Shown: positions 1 to 10,745 of the stretch, one piece after another
Numbering within the stretch: the stretch's first letter is position 1
How the letters are laid out: each line of letters opens with the position of its first letter
The notes under the pieces: model-generated
What the model saw: the letters and a program-made list of their open reading frames with translations, nothing else
Databases searched by the model: none
Told to the model about the DNA's origin: nothing
Translations under genes and position numbers: made by a program
Assembly: GCA_003151745.1 (NCBI GenBank)
Contig: PLYJ01000208.1
Coordinates: 1-32,892, forward strand
Source: Bacteroidota bacterium
Lineage (GTDB): Bacteria > Bacteroidota > Bacteroidia > AKYH767-A > 2013-40CM-41-45
Reading direction: 5' to 3'
Length of the DNA: 32,892 bases

Positions 1-11
1 ACTATTATATA

Positions 12-179
12 ATGGCTAATGGTATTACTTTGTTCTATGGCAAAAGTGAAGAAAAACAGCCAAAGCAATATCCCGAAATAAAAGTCAAATTGCCCAATCA
101 CATGAGTTTTGATGAGGCAATGCGAAGGATTGTAAGGGTTAAACCGCCTAAAGACGATAAGCCGAACGAGATTTGTTAA
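12..179 (+). CDS. Small hypothetical protein (55 aa, or 3' end of a longer ORF truncated by the window edge)
   Basis: ATG at 12 reads MANGITLFYGKSEEKQPKQYPEIKVKLPNHMSFDEAMRRIVRVKPPKDDKPNEIC* with stop at 177-179; the frame is open to the window edge. Confidence 0.4.
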   Translation: MANGITLFYGKSEEKQPKQYPEIKVKLPNHMSFDEAMRRIVRVKPPKDDKPNEIC

Positions 180-252
180 TATCTCTTTTTGGCATCAAAA
201 ACGCCTCTTTTCTAAGTTAGGTTAGCCAAGTATATAATTGCCGGTTTTCTGA

Positions 253-648
253 TTATGAAAGGTGTTTTCTGATCAAAGTGGCTGTTTCTTCCATTACTTC
301 CTTAGAAAAACTTAACTTGGGATTGGCAAAGTTCATATCAGCCATCTTGTTGATGGGAATTAGATGGATATGAGCGTGCGGCACTTCCAGTCCTATGACG
401 GTAATGCCAATTCGCTTACACGGAACTGCCTGCTCCACAGCCTTCCCTATGCGCTTGGCAAAGTGCCAAAGCCCCTTGTGGAGATCATCGTTCAGATCAA
501 AAATGTAGTCGGTTTCTTGTTTTGGAACAACCAGCGTGTGCCCCCTCACAAGAGGGCTAATGTCTAGAAAAGAAAAAAAGTTCTCGTCCTCTGCAATTTT
601 ATAGCAGGGAATTTCTCCGTTTATGATTTTGGAAAAAATGGAAGACAT
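253..648 (-). CDS. HIT family protein (histidine triad nucleotide-binding/hydrolase)
   Basis: 131 aa; N-terminal SIFSKIINGEIPCYKIAEDE and C-terminal histidine triad VPHAHIHLIP are typical of the HIT family. Confidence 0.95.
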   Translation of the reverse strand: MSSIFSKIINGEIPCYKIAEDENFFSFLDISPLVRGHTLVVPKQETDYIFDLNDDLHKGLWHFAKRIGKAVEQAVPCKRIGITVIGLEVPHAHIHLIPINKMADMNFANPKLSFSKEVMEETATLIRKHLS

Positions 649-729
649 TTTTATTTCGGATTTCGAATTGTGGATTTAGGATTGATGAGGGTCTTAATCC
701 GAAATTTAAAATCCGCAATCCGCAATTTT

Positions 730-1203
730 TTATCTGCTTATTTCAATAACCTCCAGTTTCAATGTTCCGGAAGGCACCTGCACTTCGGCAACATCACCGA
801 CTGACTTGCCAAGCAGTCCTTTACCTATGGGAGAACTAACTGAAATTTTTCCTGATTTCAAGTCCGCTTCGCTTTCAGTGACCAGCTTGTAAGTCATCGT
901 TTGTCCATTACCTATGTTTTTGATCTTCACAGTGGAGAGAACGAGTGCCTTTGAATTATCCAATTTACTTTCATCCACCAGCCGTGCATTGCTGAGCATC
1001 TCTTCCATTTTAGAAATTTTCAGTTCCAGCATGCCTTGTGCGTCCTTTGCAGCATCGTATTCTGCATTTTCCGACAGATCTCCTTTATCCCGTGCTTCCG
1101 CAATCTGTCGTGAAATATGCGGGCGCTCAACATTCCTCAAATGATCCAACTGATCTTTTAGCTTCTGCAATCCCTCTTCGGTGAAATAAGATATGTTCGC
1201 CAT
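730..1203 (-). CDS. greA: Transcription elongation factor GreA
   Basis: 157 aa; ISYFTEEGLQKLKDQLDHL, RDKGDLSENAEYDAAK and C-terminal SPIGKGLLGKSVGDVAEVQVPSG match GreA. Confidence 0.97.
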   Translation of the reverse strand: MANISYFTEEGLQKLKDQLDHLRNVERPHISRQIAEARDKGDLSENAEYDAAKDAQGMLELKISKMEEMLSNARLVDESKLDNSKALVLSTVKIKNIGNGQTMTYKLVTESEADLKSGKISVSSPIGKGLLGKSVGDVAEVQVPSGTLKLEVIEISR

Positions 1204-1335
1204 TGTTATATAATTCCTTCTTATGAGTTGATTTGAAATAAGTGAAAAAAGTAGGGAGTTGATAGCTGGGAGCTTGGAAATGACTTCCTTGCTCTCTGCT
1301 CCTGACTCCCTACTTTAAGAGTACAAATATAAATA

Positions 1336-2391
1336 TTATAAATTAAATCGTGCTCCCAGGCTGTGCGTTCCTGAAAACGGGTCTGTTGCTCTGTAGGAGT
1401 AATCTATTCCAAACGTCTTACCCGATTTCCCAAAAGGAATTTCAACGGTAAAGCCGGCAGTCGGACCTGTTGAAGAAGTGGTGCGAAGCGTGCTGTCAAA
1501 AATATTGTTTTCGTAAGTAAATCCGCCGCGAAGCATGAAATATGTTTTGAAACCATACTCAAGGCCGAGGTGAAACTGATCATTTGAAAAAGAATTGGAG
1601 GTAAAGGCAGCGGCAATAGTAAGACGATTCGCAGCTAAGAATTTAATGTCATACGATGCGCCGATGTTTATCAGCGAAGGCATTTCAAAATCCTGCGACC
1701 GGTTTGAAACAGTTAGTCCGTAAGGCTGCAGTCCATTCGGAGTCAGGTTGGCACGAAAGGATAAACCGTCACCAGTGAACGTGAGAGGAGCGCCAACATT
1801 GCGCAGGGATATTCCGAATTTAATATTGTCTTTATCGTTATTATTTCCTGTTACATATTGTATGCCGGCATCAAAAGCAATTCCGCTGGCAGATACGTTA
1901 GAAATGCTTTCGTTGACAAGTTTCACGTTAATGCCGCCATATATACTATTGGAAAACGCTTTTGCATAGAACAGGTTCATGTTCAGGTATTCCGGGTTGT
2001 AGGTGCCCAGTCCACCATCGGGCTGACTGGTAGTGGTGACAGGAATATCACCAAAATTCATAGACATAATGCCAAGCCCGATCACGCTCGATTCATTGAT
2101 ACGCTGTGAGAGTCCGAATGCATTGATCCGGATGCCAGATCCCTGAAGATAATCGGTGCTGGAGAAAATTACCTCTGTGTTTTTAGTGAAAGCCGCTCCA
2201 GCTACATTCAGGAATATACTTTCCAAACCTCTGATGCTACCACTATTTGCATCCGCCCATCCGGAAGAACGCGCCCACGGGTTAATGAGCAACTCCGTAG
2301 CGCCTGCCTGCCCTGCACGCTCAGGATTACCTGCCATTACGGAATTTGTCAATAAAAATAATACACCGGCAATAATAAATGATCTATTCAT
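1336..2391 (-). CDS. PorV/PorQ family outer-membrane beta-barrel protein
   Basis: 351 aa with signal peptide; RAGQAGATELLINPWARSSGWADANSGSIRGLESIFLNVAGAAF is characteristic of PorV-like/UPF0164 proteins associated with type IX secretion. Confidence 0.85.
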   Translation of the reverse strand: MNRSFIIAGVLFLLTNSVMAGNPERAGQAGATELLINPWARSSGWADANSGSIRGLESIFLNVAGAAFTKNTEVIFSSTDYLQGSGIRINAFGLSQRINESSVIGLGIMSMNFGDIPVTTTSQPDGGLGTYNPEYLNMNLFYAKAFSNSIYGGINVKLVNESISNVSASGIAFDAGIQYVTGNNNDKDNIKFGISLRNVGAPLTFTGDGLSFRANLTPNGLQPYGLTVSNRSQDFEMPSLINIGASYDIKFLAANRLTIAAAFTSNSFSNDQFHLGLEYGFKTYFMLRGGFTYENNIFDSTLRTTSSTGPTAGFTVEIPFGKSGKTFGIDYSYRATDPFSGTHSLGARFNL

Positions 2392-2484
2392 ATTTATAAT
2401 ATATCTTCAATTAATAATTAATAAGGAATAATGAATAAATAATCAGTAATGAGCTTTATTACTTATTCATTATTCCCTATTTCT

Positions 2485-5400
2485 TTAGAACGTATCCAGA
2501 TCAATTGGCCGGATTACGCCAAACCATTTAATGACTCGTTCTCCAAGACTACCTGCATCTATATGTATGATATATACTCCCCCGGCAACAGGAACGCCAG
2601 AGCTATTTTTAAGATCCCAGTCAACAGAAGTTTCCGTATTGGCGCTGCTATTGTTAACTGCTTGTGAAATGACTCCCTCAGTAAGATCTGTAGAAGAAGG
2701 AATACTGCGAATGAACCTCCTGACAAGCAAACCGCTTGATGTGAAAATGGAAATAGTACAATTGTTCGGCAGGTTTACAATCTTAACCCTGTTATCAAGT
2801 TGGTTCCTTTCATAAGACGAATAAGAATAATAAGGATTCGGAACAATATTAATAAGGTCAAGAGCGGATTTTGCTACGGCGGTTTGATTTGTCTGCGCCT
2901 CCTGGCCGGTTGTACTGAACGTGTAATAAGGTATTCCCAAGCTATTTATATCCTTTGGACTATAGGTGGTGGCAACATTGTAATTTCTATATGCCTTGGC
3001 AACACGCAGTCGAATTTTTACATCCGATTCTAACAGACTATGCCCTGTTGCCAATAGTGGAATGCTTACCCACATGCAATCCCGCCAGGCATTACCCTTA
3101 ATAATTCTTTTACTTGTTGATTTCTCCCCCACGTGCACTGCTGAATCCAGTCGGGTCTTAAGCAAACTGCAATTATCATAAGCTACCGTAATGGCACCCT
3201 TGACGCTGCCTTTTCCCATCACGTATATGTAATGCTTTCCTCCAAATAACACGTTGCCAAACTGGCTATATGTATTAGGAGACGGGTTAAATAACATGTC
3301 CTTGCCATTATCAGCCTCGAGATAGCTGCCTTCACCAAACATAATGTTGAGACGCTCGCCTGTTTCGAGATTGACTGCATACCCCGGGAACCAACCCATT
3401 CCTGTTGGGCTAATATAATCTGAAGCGTTCGGATCAGATGGATTAGAAGTACCACCCTGAGCAACTGTCAATCCGTTTTTGTCAACCGATGCATGTTGTC
3501 GCGGATCACCTTTTTTGGCGCCTCCCTCGGAAAGGGTACTATCGGATTCTTCTTCAATTACAACGCTTCGTGACCATAGGTTTTTATCACCCGTAATAAC
3601 AACATCAACACTTGCCAATGAATCCAATCTCAAAGCAAGTGAGTGGGGAAATGAGTTATATGTAGGTCCGTCACCAACGTCAGAAACGAGACGGAATGGA
3701 GCCCATGTACCCCCAATGACTTTTTCATAAACCTGCGCAGGATCATCATTAGGAGAATAATCAGGAGGGGGAGGAAGATTGGGACAAGTTGCTACGCAAG
3801 TATCAGTGCCTGCTAATATCCAATTTTGGGCACTTCTATCAACATCAGCAACTCCTGAAAGCCACTGCTTATTATTATCAGCGAATGTCATTGTCCCCTC
3901 CAGGAAACCATTATTGGCAGATGCAGAATCAGGTGCACTATTGCCTGCCATCGCCAACACCTGATGAATATTTACTTTTATCCCCCATTGAGGGAATATT
4001 TTTTCACTACTGCCGACAATGGTTTGATCTGATGAATCAGTAAATCCGCTTGCCATTTCTGTTATGTACCATTTGGAACTGACAGAAGTATTTTGTAAAT
4101 AAACGGTGAAATCATGATTGCCTACGGCCACAGGATCATAGATGGAAACACTAATTGGACCGGCACCTGATTGATAAATAGGTTCATTAACGCGGTAGTT
4201 AGTAGCATTAGATAAAGCCTCGTTAATGCTTGCCTGCGTCATATCGAGCACTAAACCACCATTGCCTTGTCCTTCAATTCGCTGAATCATGGGTGCATCG
4301 CCATAGCTTGAGTTTAGCTGTAACCCTCCATTCTGCGGATCGGGGATGTGCGGAATGGCAGTATAAGTAAATACATTTCGCCTGCCTGAAAGGTAAGGAG
4401 TGTTGTGACCGTCATTCGGGTGTAATGGATCGATGCTTACTTCAGATGCATTATAGGCATAAGCAATCACGGTAAAATAATATGTTTGATGATTGATGAG
4501 CGTTGCTGAAGTGCCTGATGCAAAAGCATCTGTCTTAATATCAAATGTATGCTGAAGACCTAAGTTTGCACCATCCACTTCATCTGTCGGCACGAATGCG
4601 TTGAGGGTAGGATTAAAAACCTGGTTCACAATCTGGGTAATAGAATCTTTAATATCGCACTGAGCCACCAATCTTGCCTTATCGGGATTGCCAATATCGG
4701 TAATGCTTACGGAGTTATTTGCAAACTGAAATATTTGATATCCCTGGAAATGGTAGGCGGTATCAGTTGATGTTCTGATGAAAGGATCTTTCTCAAGATA
4801 ATTTGTTTCTATGGAGTCATTGGAATATTGCCCCGCCTTAATAGAAAGAATAAGCTCGTTGTTTAATTCGCGGATAGCCATATCCGGCGCATCAGGTCCG
4901 TTGGTAATGGCAAAGCAATTATTAAACAGAGCCTGCGCTTTATCATCGGCAAGTTGCATGAGGGGAATAGATGCTGTGGGGCCGCCTGAAGTAGTTCTTG
5001 CCCAAACAAGACCTGTAGTAATATGATTAACAGCGCCTGGTTTGAGTGTAAACTTGCCGGCAGATTGTAAGAAACGGCGGTCACCGGGAATATCTCCTGC
5101 AGTTTCCTCCGACCAGGGAGGTTCGGCGGGTCCGTTATTTTTTCCAAGTCCTGTTCCCCAATTGGTGGGATCAGAAGTACCCGGAAACATAAAGTCGGTA
5201 CGAACAGAACCTCCGTGACCGTTACCGCCATACGTCATCGGTGTTCCATCCCTCCAGATTCCCTGCAAATAGTTGTAATAATCCGTCGCCGTAAATGGAT
5301 TTCCTGTAACTGTGAAATCGTTACTGTAATACACAAACTGCGACATGATAATCTCTTCCCCCGGCTCATCTATTCTCCCGTTGCGGTTGTTATCTATTCC

Positions 5401-6438
5401 ATCATTCGGATCGGCTAATGGCCCCTCGAAGAATGCCTGCCCTATGCAAGGGGGATTGGAGCCATAACCAAACGTGCCGGGATCAAAAGCTTCTCCGTTA
5501 TACTGATAACCCAGCCCTCTTCCCACATCACAACCAACATAATCATCAAAGGCATAACCAAGATCAACATCGTTCCAGGCTCCAAACCAAGTGTCATTAA
5601 CGGTAGAACTGGAACGGTTAATGACTGTGTAATTGTAAAAAGTACAATTGTTAATTTCATCATTGGTTTGAAAACAAAATGCCTGGGCGCGGACTTCAAG
5701 ACCAATAGGCGCTCCGCCTGTTTCTGTGTGAATATTGCCTTCATCGTTAAATACCCACCATATATTCTGATCACCAAACAGGTGACCGCAGGTAGGATGC
5801 AGAGAAAGATCAAAATCAGGATAATCGCCGGAGTAAGGATCATAAATGCCGTCATTATTAACATCATGAAAAGGAGCTAAAAAGTGTCCTTCATTCTTGC
5901 TTGCATCTCCATTGCCCGGCCAACTGATAATGTCCGCAGGAGGAGTATATATTCCAGTTAATTTACCTGTGAAGTGATCAACAAAGGTCTGCACATCGCT
6001 ACGTAAAAGCTTCCAGTGACGATCATATTTGAGACATTCATTTGCGTCTGTGCTGACCGTGGCTGTATCCAAAGGTCCAGGCCAGTAATCACTTCCCGAT
6101 TGGCGGTATGTTTGTGCTGCTAATTTCAAATTACCGCTGTTGTCCTTTCCACCAACCCAGATAGCGGCAGCAAAATCAGATGTTTTGCCCGATCCTTTTG
6201 GAATTTCATAACGCGCAATGTCATTGACAAGATCCCAAAACATATCGCCGTTCATCAAAATAGGAGCACGTACATTATTTAAATCAATGTTTACTATATT
6301 TGTTGACTTAGCACAACCCGCAGCAAACCCTCCTCCCGGATTAATTTTACGTTGCTCTCCTATATTATCTTTTGCAAATACGGTGGTCGCAGATGCTATC
6401 AGCATGGCTGCAACAAGAATAAGATTTATTTTTTTCAT
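2485..6438 (-). CDS. Large secreted surface protein (1317 aa) with a C-terminal T9SS-type sorting-like beta domain
   Basis: Signal peptide MKKINLILVAAMLIASATTVFA; Asp/Asn-rich segments such as DVNNDGIYDP and NDGIDNNRNGRIDEPGEE; C-terminus NLPNNCTISIFTSSGLLVRRF...DWDLKNSSGVPVAGGVYIIHI resembles T9SS target domains. Confidence 0.8.
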   Translation of the reverse strand: MKKINLILVAAMLIASATTVFAKDNIGEQRKINPGGGFAAGCAKSTNIVNIDLNNVRAPILMNGDMFWDLVNDIARYEIPKGSGKTSDFAAAIWVGGKDNSGNLKLAAQTYRQSGSDYWPGPLDTATVSTDANECLKYDRHWKLLRSDVQTFVDHFTGKLTGIYTPPADIISWPGNGDASKNEGHFLAPFHDVNNDGIYDPYSGDYPDFDLSLHPTCGHLFGDQNIWWVFNDEGNIHTETGGAPIGLEVRAQAFCFQTNDEINNCTFYNYTVINRSSSTVNDTWFGAWNDVDLGYAFDDYVGCDVGRGLGYQYNGEAFDPGTFGYGSNPPCIGQAFFEGPLADPNDGIDNNRNGRIDEPGEEIIMSQFVYYSNDFTVTGNPFTATDYYNYLQGIWRDGTPMTYGGNGHGGSVRTDFMFPGTSDPTNWGTGLGKNNGPAEPPWSEETAGDIPGDRRFLQSAGKFTLKPGAVNHITTGLVWARTTSGGPTASIPLMQLADDKAQALFNNCFAITNGPDAPDMAIRELNNELILSIKAGQYSNDSIETNYLEKDPFIRTSTDTAYHFQGYQIFQFANNSVSITDIGNPDKARLVAQCDIKDSITQIVNQVFNPTLNAFVPTDEVDGANLGLQHTFDIKTDAFASGTSATLINHQTYYFTVIAYAYNASEVSIDPLHPNDGHNTPYLSGRRNVFTYTAIPHIPDPQNGGLQLNSSYGDAPMIQRIEGQGNGGLVLDMTQASINEALSNATNYRVNEPIYQSGAGPISVSIYDPVAVGNHDFTVYLQNTSVSSKWYITEMASGFTDSSDQTIVGSSEKIFPQWGIKVNIHQVLAMAGNSAPDSASANNGFLEGTMTFADNNKQWLSGVADVDRSAQNWILAGTDTCVATCPNLPPPPDYSPNDDPAQVYEKVIGGTWAPFRLVSDVGDGPTYNSFPHSLALRLDSLASVDVVITGDKNLWSRSVVIEEESDSTLSEGGAKKGDPRQHASVDKNGLTVAQGGTSNPSDPNASDYISPTGMGWFPGYAVNLETGERLNIMFGEGSYLEADNGKDMLFNPSPNTYSQFGNVLFGGKHYIYVMGKGSVKGAITVAYDNCSLLKTRLDSAVHVGEKSTSKRIIKGNAWRDCMWVSIPLLATGHSLLESDVKIRLRVAKAYRNYNVATTYSPKDINSLGIPYYTFSTTGQEAQTNQTAVAKSALDLINIVPNPYYSYSSYERNQLDNRVKIVNLPNNCTISIFTSSGLLVRRFIRSIPSSTDLTEGVISQAVNNSSANTETSVDWDLKNSSGVPVAGGVYIIHIDAGSLGERVIKWFGVIRPIDLDTF

Positions 6439-6516
6439 CGTTGTTGGGAATTGAGGTAATAAGGGTAATTAAGGTCACCCCTAATTACCTTAATTACTAT
6501 ATATACCTTTATCATA

Positions 6517-9500
6517 TCAATCGAAATTAAGCTTTATTCCAAAATTCATTCTTCTTGGCAAACTATAATTACCGGGATTGTTTACTGCAATGGCAAACAA
6601 ATCACGGAAGGAAGCAGGATTAACCTGCTGAGCAATAGAAGCCTGCGACGATGCAGCTGACAAATAACCATTATCATTCGGGTTACCTGTAGCGCGGTAA
6701 ACAGCAATGACATTTTGCGTGTTTAGTAAATTCTGAACCTGAATGTAAGCGTTAACATAATATCTTTTTTTACCCTTACCCTCTCTTTCCTTACCTACCT
6801 TGAGCACAAAGTCGCGATCCAGCTTTGCATCCATGCGGTATGTCCATGGCAGGCTCGAACCGTTTATGCTGCCGGCAAGGGTTGTTCGTTCAGCTAACCC
6901 GCTGATCACATCAGCGGTTATATTGCTCTGCGCTGTATAAGGAGTGCCTGATCCGGCACGGAATACGAGATTAAGCCCGGTGTTAGCAAGGAACTGCTTG
7001 CCAAACCACATAGGGCCATTGTAATCTTTACCTTCTGCATAACGATAATCTATGGAGCTGGTAATGGTATTGCGCTGGTCAAAATTGAGCGGCATGGGTG
7101 TACGCAGGTTGGGAATGCCGGCTGCAATTACGTTGAACTGAGCACCGGGATTGGAACCTGTACCATCAGCAAATTGAAGGGTATAGTTCGCTGTCATTCG
7201 TATGTTTCCTGTTCTGCGCAGGTCATAAGACAAAGATAATCCTTTAACAGTACCAAAATCCTGGTTGCCATAGGAAATGTAATTAATAGGAAAAGCTCCG
7301 TTAACCGCTACCACCTCAATCATGTCGCGCAGTTCTTTATAATAAGCCGAGATGGATAATGCCGAACTTCTTGTCAGCGCTTGTTTGAAACCTAACTCAT
7401 AATCCGTGGTTCTTTCCGGTTTCAAAGCAGGATTAGGAAGACCGCCGCCGGCAAGTGTTTCAAAAAACAAATAGTCAACAGGGTTAAACTGCGATGAAGA
7501 AGGCGGACGCTGCGTCAGCACATCATAGTGAGCAAAAAATAATGCTTCATCAGAGATCGGAAAAGAAAAGGCAATGCGCGGCATATAATTTACCTGCGGC
7601 GTATATTGCGTAAACGCATCTGCTCTCACCGTCTGGTTGGCGAAATCACTCGGATTTATCAGGTAAGGTTGTATAACTCCGTTAGTAGTAATGGGAGATT
7701 GTGAAATTAAAGAATAATCGGCAATGGCATTTCCATTTGCATCGTAAAACTGGTCGCCGCTGCGATAGCCAACAACGTTGGTCGGGGTGTTTACATCATT
7801 CACATAAACAGTAGCGCTTGACGGTATATTACTCGGCACATTAGCATGAACAGGGAGTAACCCTGAAGCAACTTCACCGGCAGTGTGCGCTGAATAAAGC
7901 AGGTATTTATCTTTTAATACAGGCTGGTTTGCATCATACCTGTCCACACGCAAGCCAATATTAAAGTTAAGGTCGTTGTAGGCAAATTTATCCTGTATAT
8001 ATCCGGCAACATAATTAGGCTGGAAAGCGCCGATACTGCGGGTATAATTATTGCCCGCGTCTTTATTGGTAAGAAAATTACTTAAGCTGACATTGCCGCT
8101 GGTGGCATTGCCCAGATAATCATACCCGTAATAGCTAACATAAGAATTACCATTGTTCAATAACTCATCAGGCGTAAACATGTTCAGCGAAAAAGTGGAT
8201 GGGTCGTAAGAATCAATATCAATTAACTGATTGTAAGGAATGCCAAGCTTGTCGCGAACGTTTTCAAAAAATCCTTTCACGGGCAATCCGTCAACCGTTT
8301 TGGGTACGTATTTCTGATCGTAGTTGATCGTATTCTGGAAAACGCTGTCCTGGTTAATGACAGGATGTGGATTAGCAAAATCGAGTTGTTGATTATTGAA
8401 ATTGCCCAGCTGCCGTGCCAGCGTCCACAGTCCGCTTGGAGAAGTGCTATATCCGCGGTCAATGCGCTGCTCGTACTCCATTCCGATTACAATGGAGTGA
8501 TTCTTTATATCTGCTGAACCCTGCGCGGTAATACGGTATTGCTGGTTGTCAGCTTTAGAATATCCATTGGGTTGGCGGCCAGGCGAACCCCACAGTGAAT
8601 ACACACTTAATGGAATTCGGTTATCACCGTTAATCAATCCTCCTTGTTGAGGAATGTCAGTTATTGTAGTGTAATAATCAACTAAGTTTCCGTTCACAAT
8701 CGCAGATTTAGCCGGAGCCAAGGCATAGTAATCGGAAGTATAATTAGACATGACGGCGTTGATACCGGAAGGCGTAAAGGTTACGAGCGTATCCTGAACG
8801 CTGGTTTGCACGTTGGCCTGAACCAGGTTTCCCTTATAATGGGCAGTGTCCGTTTGCTGATAAAATGGCGCCCTGTATGTTTTGAATTTCCCCACATAAC
8901 CATAATCGAATAAGTTATCCTGATGATCGGCGCTTTGACTTATTCCATTATCATCGGTGTAATCAAACTGGATGGAATAAAAAGCATTCTTAACAGCGGA
9001 TGATGATTTTTCGCCGGAAGTATAATTACTGAATTTCTGTGTCAGCCTGGCAAACATCCTGTAGCTATTGCCGATGCTTTCCGGGTTCTTATCATAATTA
9101 AGTAAAGAATAGATATATGTAAAAGAACGGTTATCGTCATGTGTAAACGAACCGCCAAGCGTAACGGTAACATTGGGAGCGGGAATAATGTCAATCTTGC
9201 CGGACAGATTAATGTTCTGATCGGCGACATTTGCATGTGCGTTTACATGATTCAGATCATTGTATGTAAGAAAATCAGCGCGTTGGTCAAAGCCGGAAAA
9301 GGATTGGGATTTTACCAGTGGATGAACTTCAAGGCTGGAAAGCACATCAGGCTTTATTATATAGGTGCCAATCGCTGAAGGAATGGGGTCGCCGTTATAT
9401 TGATACTCGCCTGAAATAAAGAAACCGGCAAGAGAAGATGATTTTCTTCCAGATGTATCCCTCTTCATGATGATGGGACCGGAAAGATTGAATCCCACTA

Positions 9501-10245
9501 AATTGCTATTGTAATCATCAAATAGTTTGGAAGTGTATGCTTCAATGCCACCGAAATATTCTTTCGACGGCCCGCGTGTTGAAATGCTGATAATTCCTCC
9601 CGTTGCATCTCCGTATTGGGCAGGCACACCACCGGTGATAACCGTTACCTGCTCTGTGCCTGACTGTGGAGGACTGTATGAACCGCTAAGCTTAATACCA
9701 TCCACATAATATGCCGTTGCATCGCTTCTTGAACCGCGAATATTAAGAGCCCCGCCAACATCCTGCTGATATATACCTGCCGTGGTTGAAGCAATACTAT
9801 TTACATCACGCGTAGGTGCATTTTTAATTTCTTCCTGTGTAACGGTAGTCTGTGTGGTGGTATTGCCTTTATCTATAAGAGGAATCTTATAACTAACCAC
9901 TTCCACCGCTCCGAGTTCAATTCCCTTATTTAACTCGAAGTCTGAATAGGCAGCATTTTCAACTGAAACAATAACGCCTGTACGCTCTGATGGATTATAA
10001 CCCACGTAAGAAACTTTCACGTTGTATTTGCCGGGAGCTAACGGCTTGATAGAATATTTTCCGTCTATATCCGTTTGATTCCCACCCACCACTGTACCGT
10101 TCGATTCGGCAGTTACTGTAGCAAAAGGCACACCTTGCTTCGTCTCCTTGTCAATAACTTTTCCCTTGATTTCACCGGTCTGTGCAAAGCCCACAGTGGC
10201 AGTAAATATAAAAAGCGCCAGCGATAAGTAAAGCTTACGTCCCAT
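6517..10245 (-). CDS. TonB-dependent receptor with N-terminal carboxypeptidase-regulatory-like domain
   Basis: 1242 aa; signal peptide, GEIKGKVIDKETKQGVPFATVTAESNG domain, plug motif ALNIRGSRSDATAYYVDGIKLSG, C-terminal barrel strand RRMNFGIKLNFD. Confidence 0.93.
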   Translation of the reverse strand: MGRKLYLSLALFIFTATVGFAQTGEIKGKVIDKETKQGVPFATVTAESNGTVVGGNQTDIDGKYSIKPLAPGKYNVKVSYVGYNPSERTGVIVSVENAAYSDFELNKGIELGAVEVVSYKIPLIDKGNTTTQTTVTQEEIKNAPTRDVNSIASTTAGIYQQDVGGALNIRGSRSDATAYYVDGIKLSGSYSPPQSGTEQVTVITGGVPAQYGDATGGIISISTRGPSKEYFGGIEAYTSKLFDDYNSNLVGFNLSGPIIMKRDTSGRKSSSLAGFFISGEYQYNGDPIPSAIGTYIIKPDVLSSLEVHPLVKSQSFSGFDQRADFLTYNDLNHVNAHANVADQNINLSGKIDIIPAPNVTVTLGGSFTHDDNRSFTYIYSLLNYDKNPESIGNSYRMFARLTQKFSNYTSGEKSSSAVKNAFYSIQFDYTDDNGISQSADHQDNLFDYGYVGKFKTYRAPFYQQTDTAHYKGNLVQANVQTSVQDTLVTFTPSGINAVMSNYTSDYYALAPAKSAIVNGNLVDYYTTITDIPQQGGLINGDNRIPLSVYSLWGSPGRQPNGYSKADNQQYRITAQGSADIKNHSIVIGMEYEQRIDRGYSTSPSGLWTLARQLGNFNNQQLDFANPHPVINQDSVFQNTINYDQKYVPKTVDGLPVKGFFENVRDKLGIPYNQLIDIDSYDPSTFSLNMFTPDELLNNGNSYVSYYGYDYLGNATSGNVSLSNFLTNKDAGNNYTRSIGAFQPNYVAGYIQDKFAYNDLNFNIGLRVDRYDANQPVLKDKYLLYSAHTAGEVASGLLPVHANVPSNIPSSATVYVNDVNTPTNVVGYRSGDQFYDANGNAIADYSLISQSPITTNGVIQPYLINPSDFANQTVRADAFTQYTPQVNYMPRIAFSFPISDEALFFAHYDVLTQRPPSSSQFNPVDYLFFETLAGGGLPNPALKPERTTDYELGFKQALTRSSALSISAYYKELRDMIEVVAVNGAFPINYISYGNQDFGTVKGLSLSYDLRRTGNIRMTANYTLQFADGTGSNPGAQFNVIAAGIPNLRTPMPLNFDQRNTITSSIDYRYAEGKDYNGPMWFGKQFLANTGLNLVFRAGSGTPYTAQSNITADVISGLAERTTLAGSINGSSLPWTYRMDAKLDRDFVLKVGKEREGKGKKRYYVNAYIQVQNLLNTQNVIAVYRATGNPNDNGYLSAASSQASIAQQVNPASFRDLFAIAVNNPGNYSLPRRMNFGIKLNFD

Positions 10246-10745
10246 TTTTTACTTATTAAATTTAAGTTAAAATATAATTAATGAAGTGCGTAAAAGTATA
10301 AATGAAATGTTAATTACCAAAACTACGCAAATATTTTTTGCATGATCCTTTTAAAGTGAATGTATTTTATTTTAAGATAGACCCCCATCTATCAATCTTT
10401 CCACAAAAGTCTAAGTTGATTTTTTATTAATACTTTACTTGCAATTGCTTAGACAACATAAAGGTAGATATTTTTCAAATACTTCCAAATTTTAACTTTT
10501 CATCACTGGCCTGATGTGCATTTATAATGTTTCATATTCATCGTGCCTTGATGAATATTGTTAACGAAAGATGGTTACTAAACAATTATTAACAATGAAT
10601 AGAAAGCATTATTTAATTTCTATTTTTGCCCGTCATAAGATAAATTGTTGAATGATTGATTTGTTGAATTGGAGATTAAATTCAATAAATCAATTATTCT
10701 ATAAATCAACAAATAGAGAAGTATGAAATCAACAAATAGAGAAGT

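Noticed and set aside
4863-5867. Minus-strand ORFs of 122 and 141 aa in the alternate frame of the large surface protein
   Set aside because: Out-of-frame readings inside a 3.9-kb continuous CDS.
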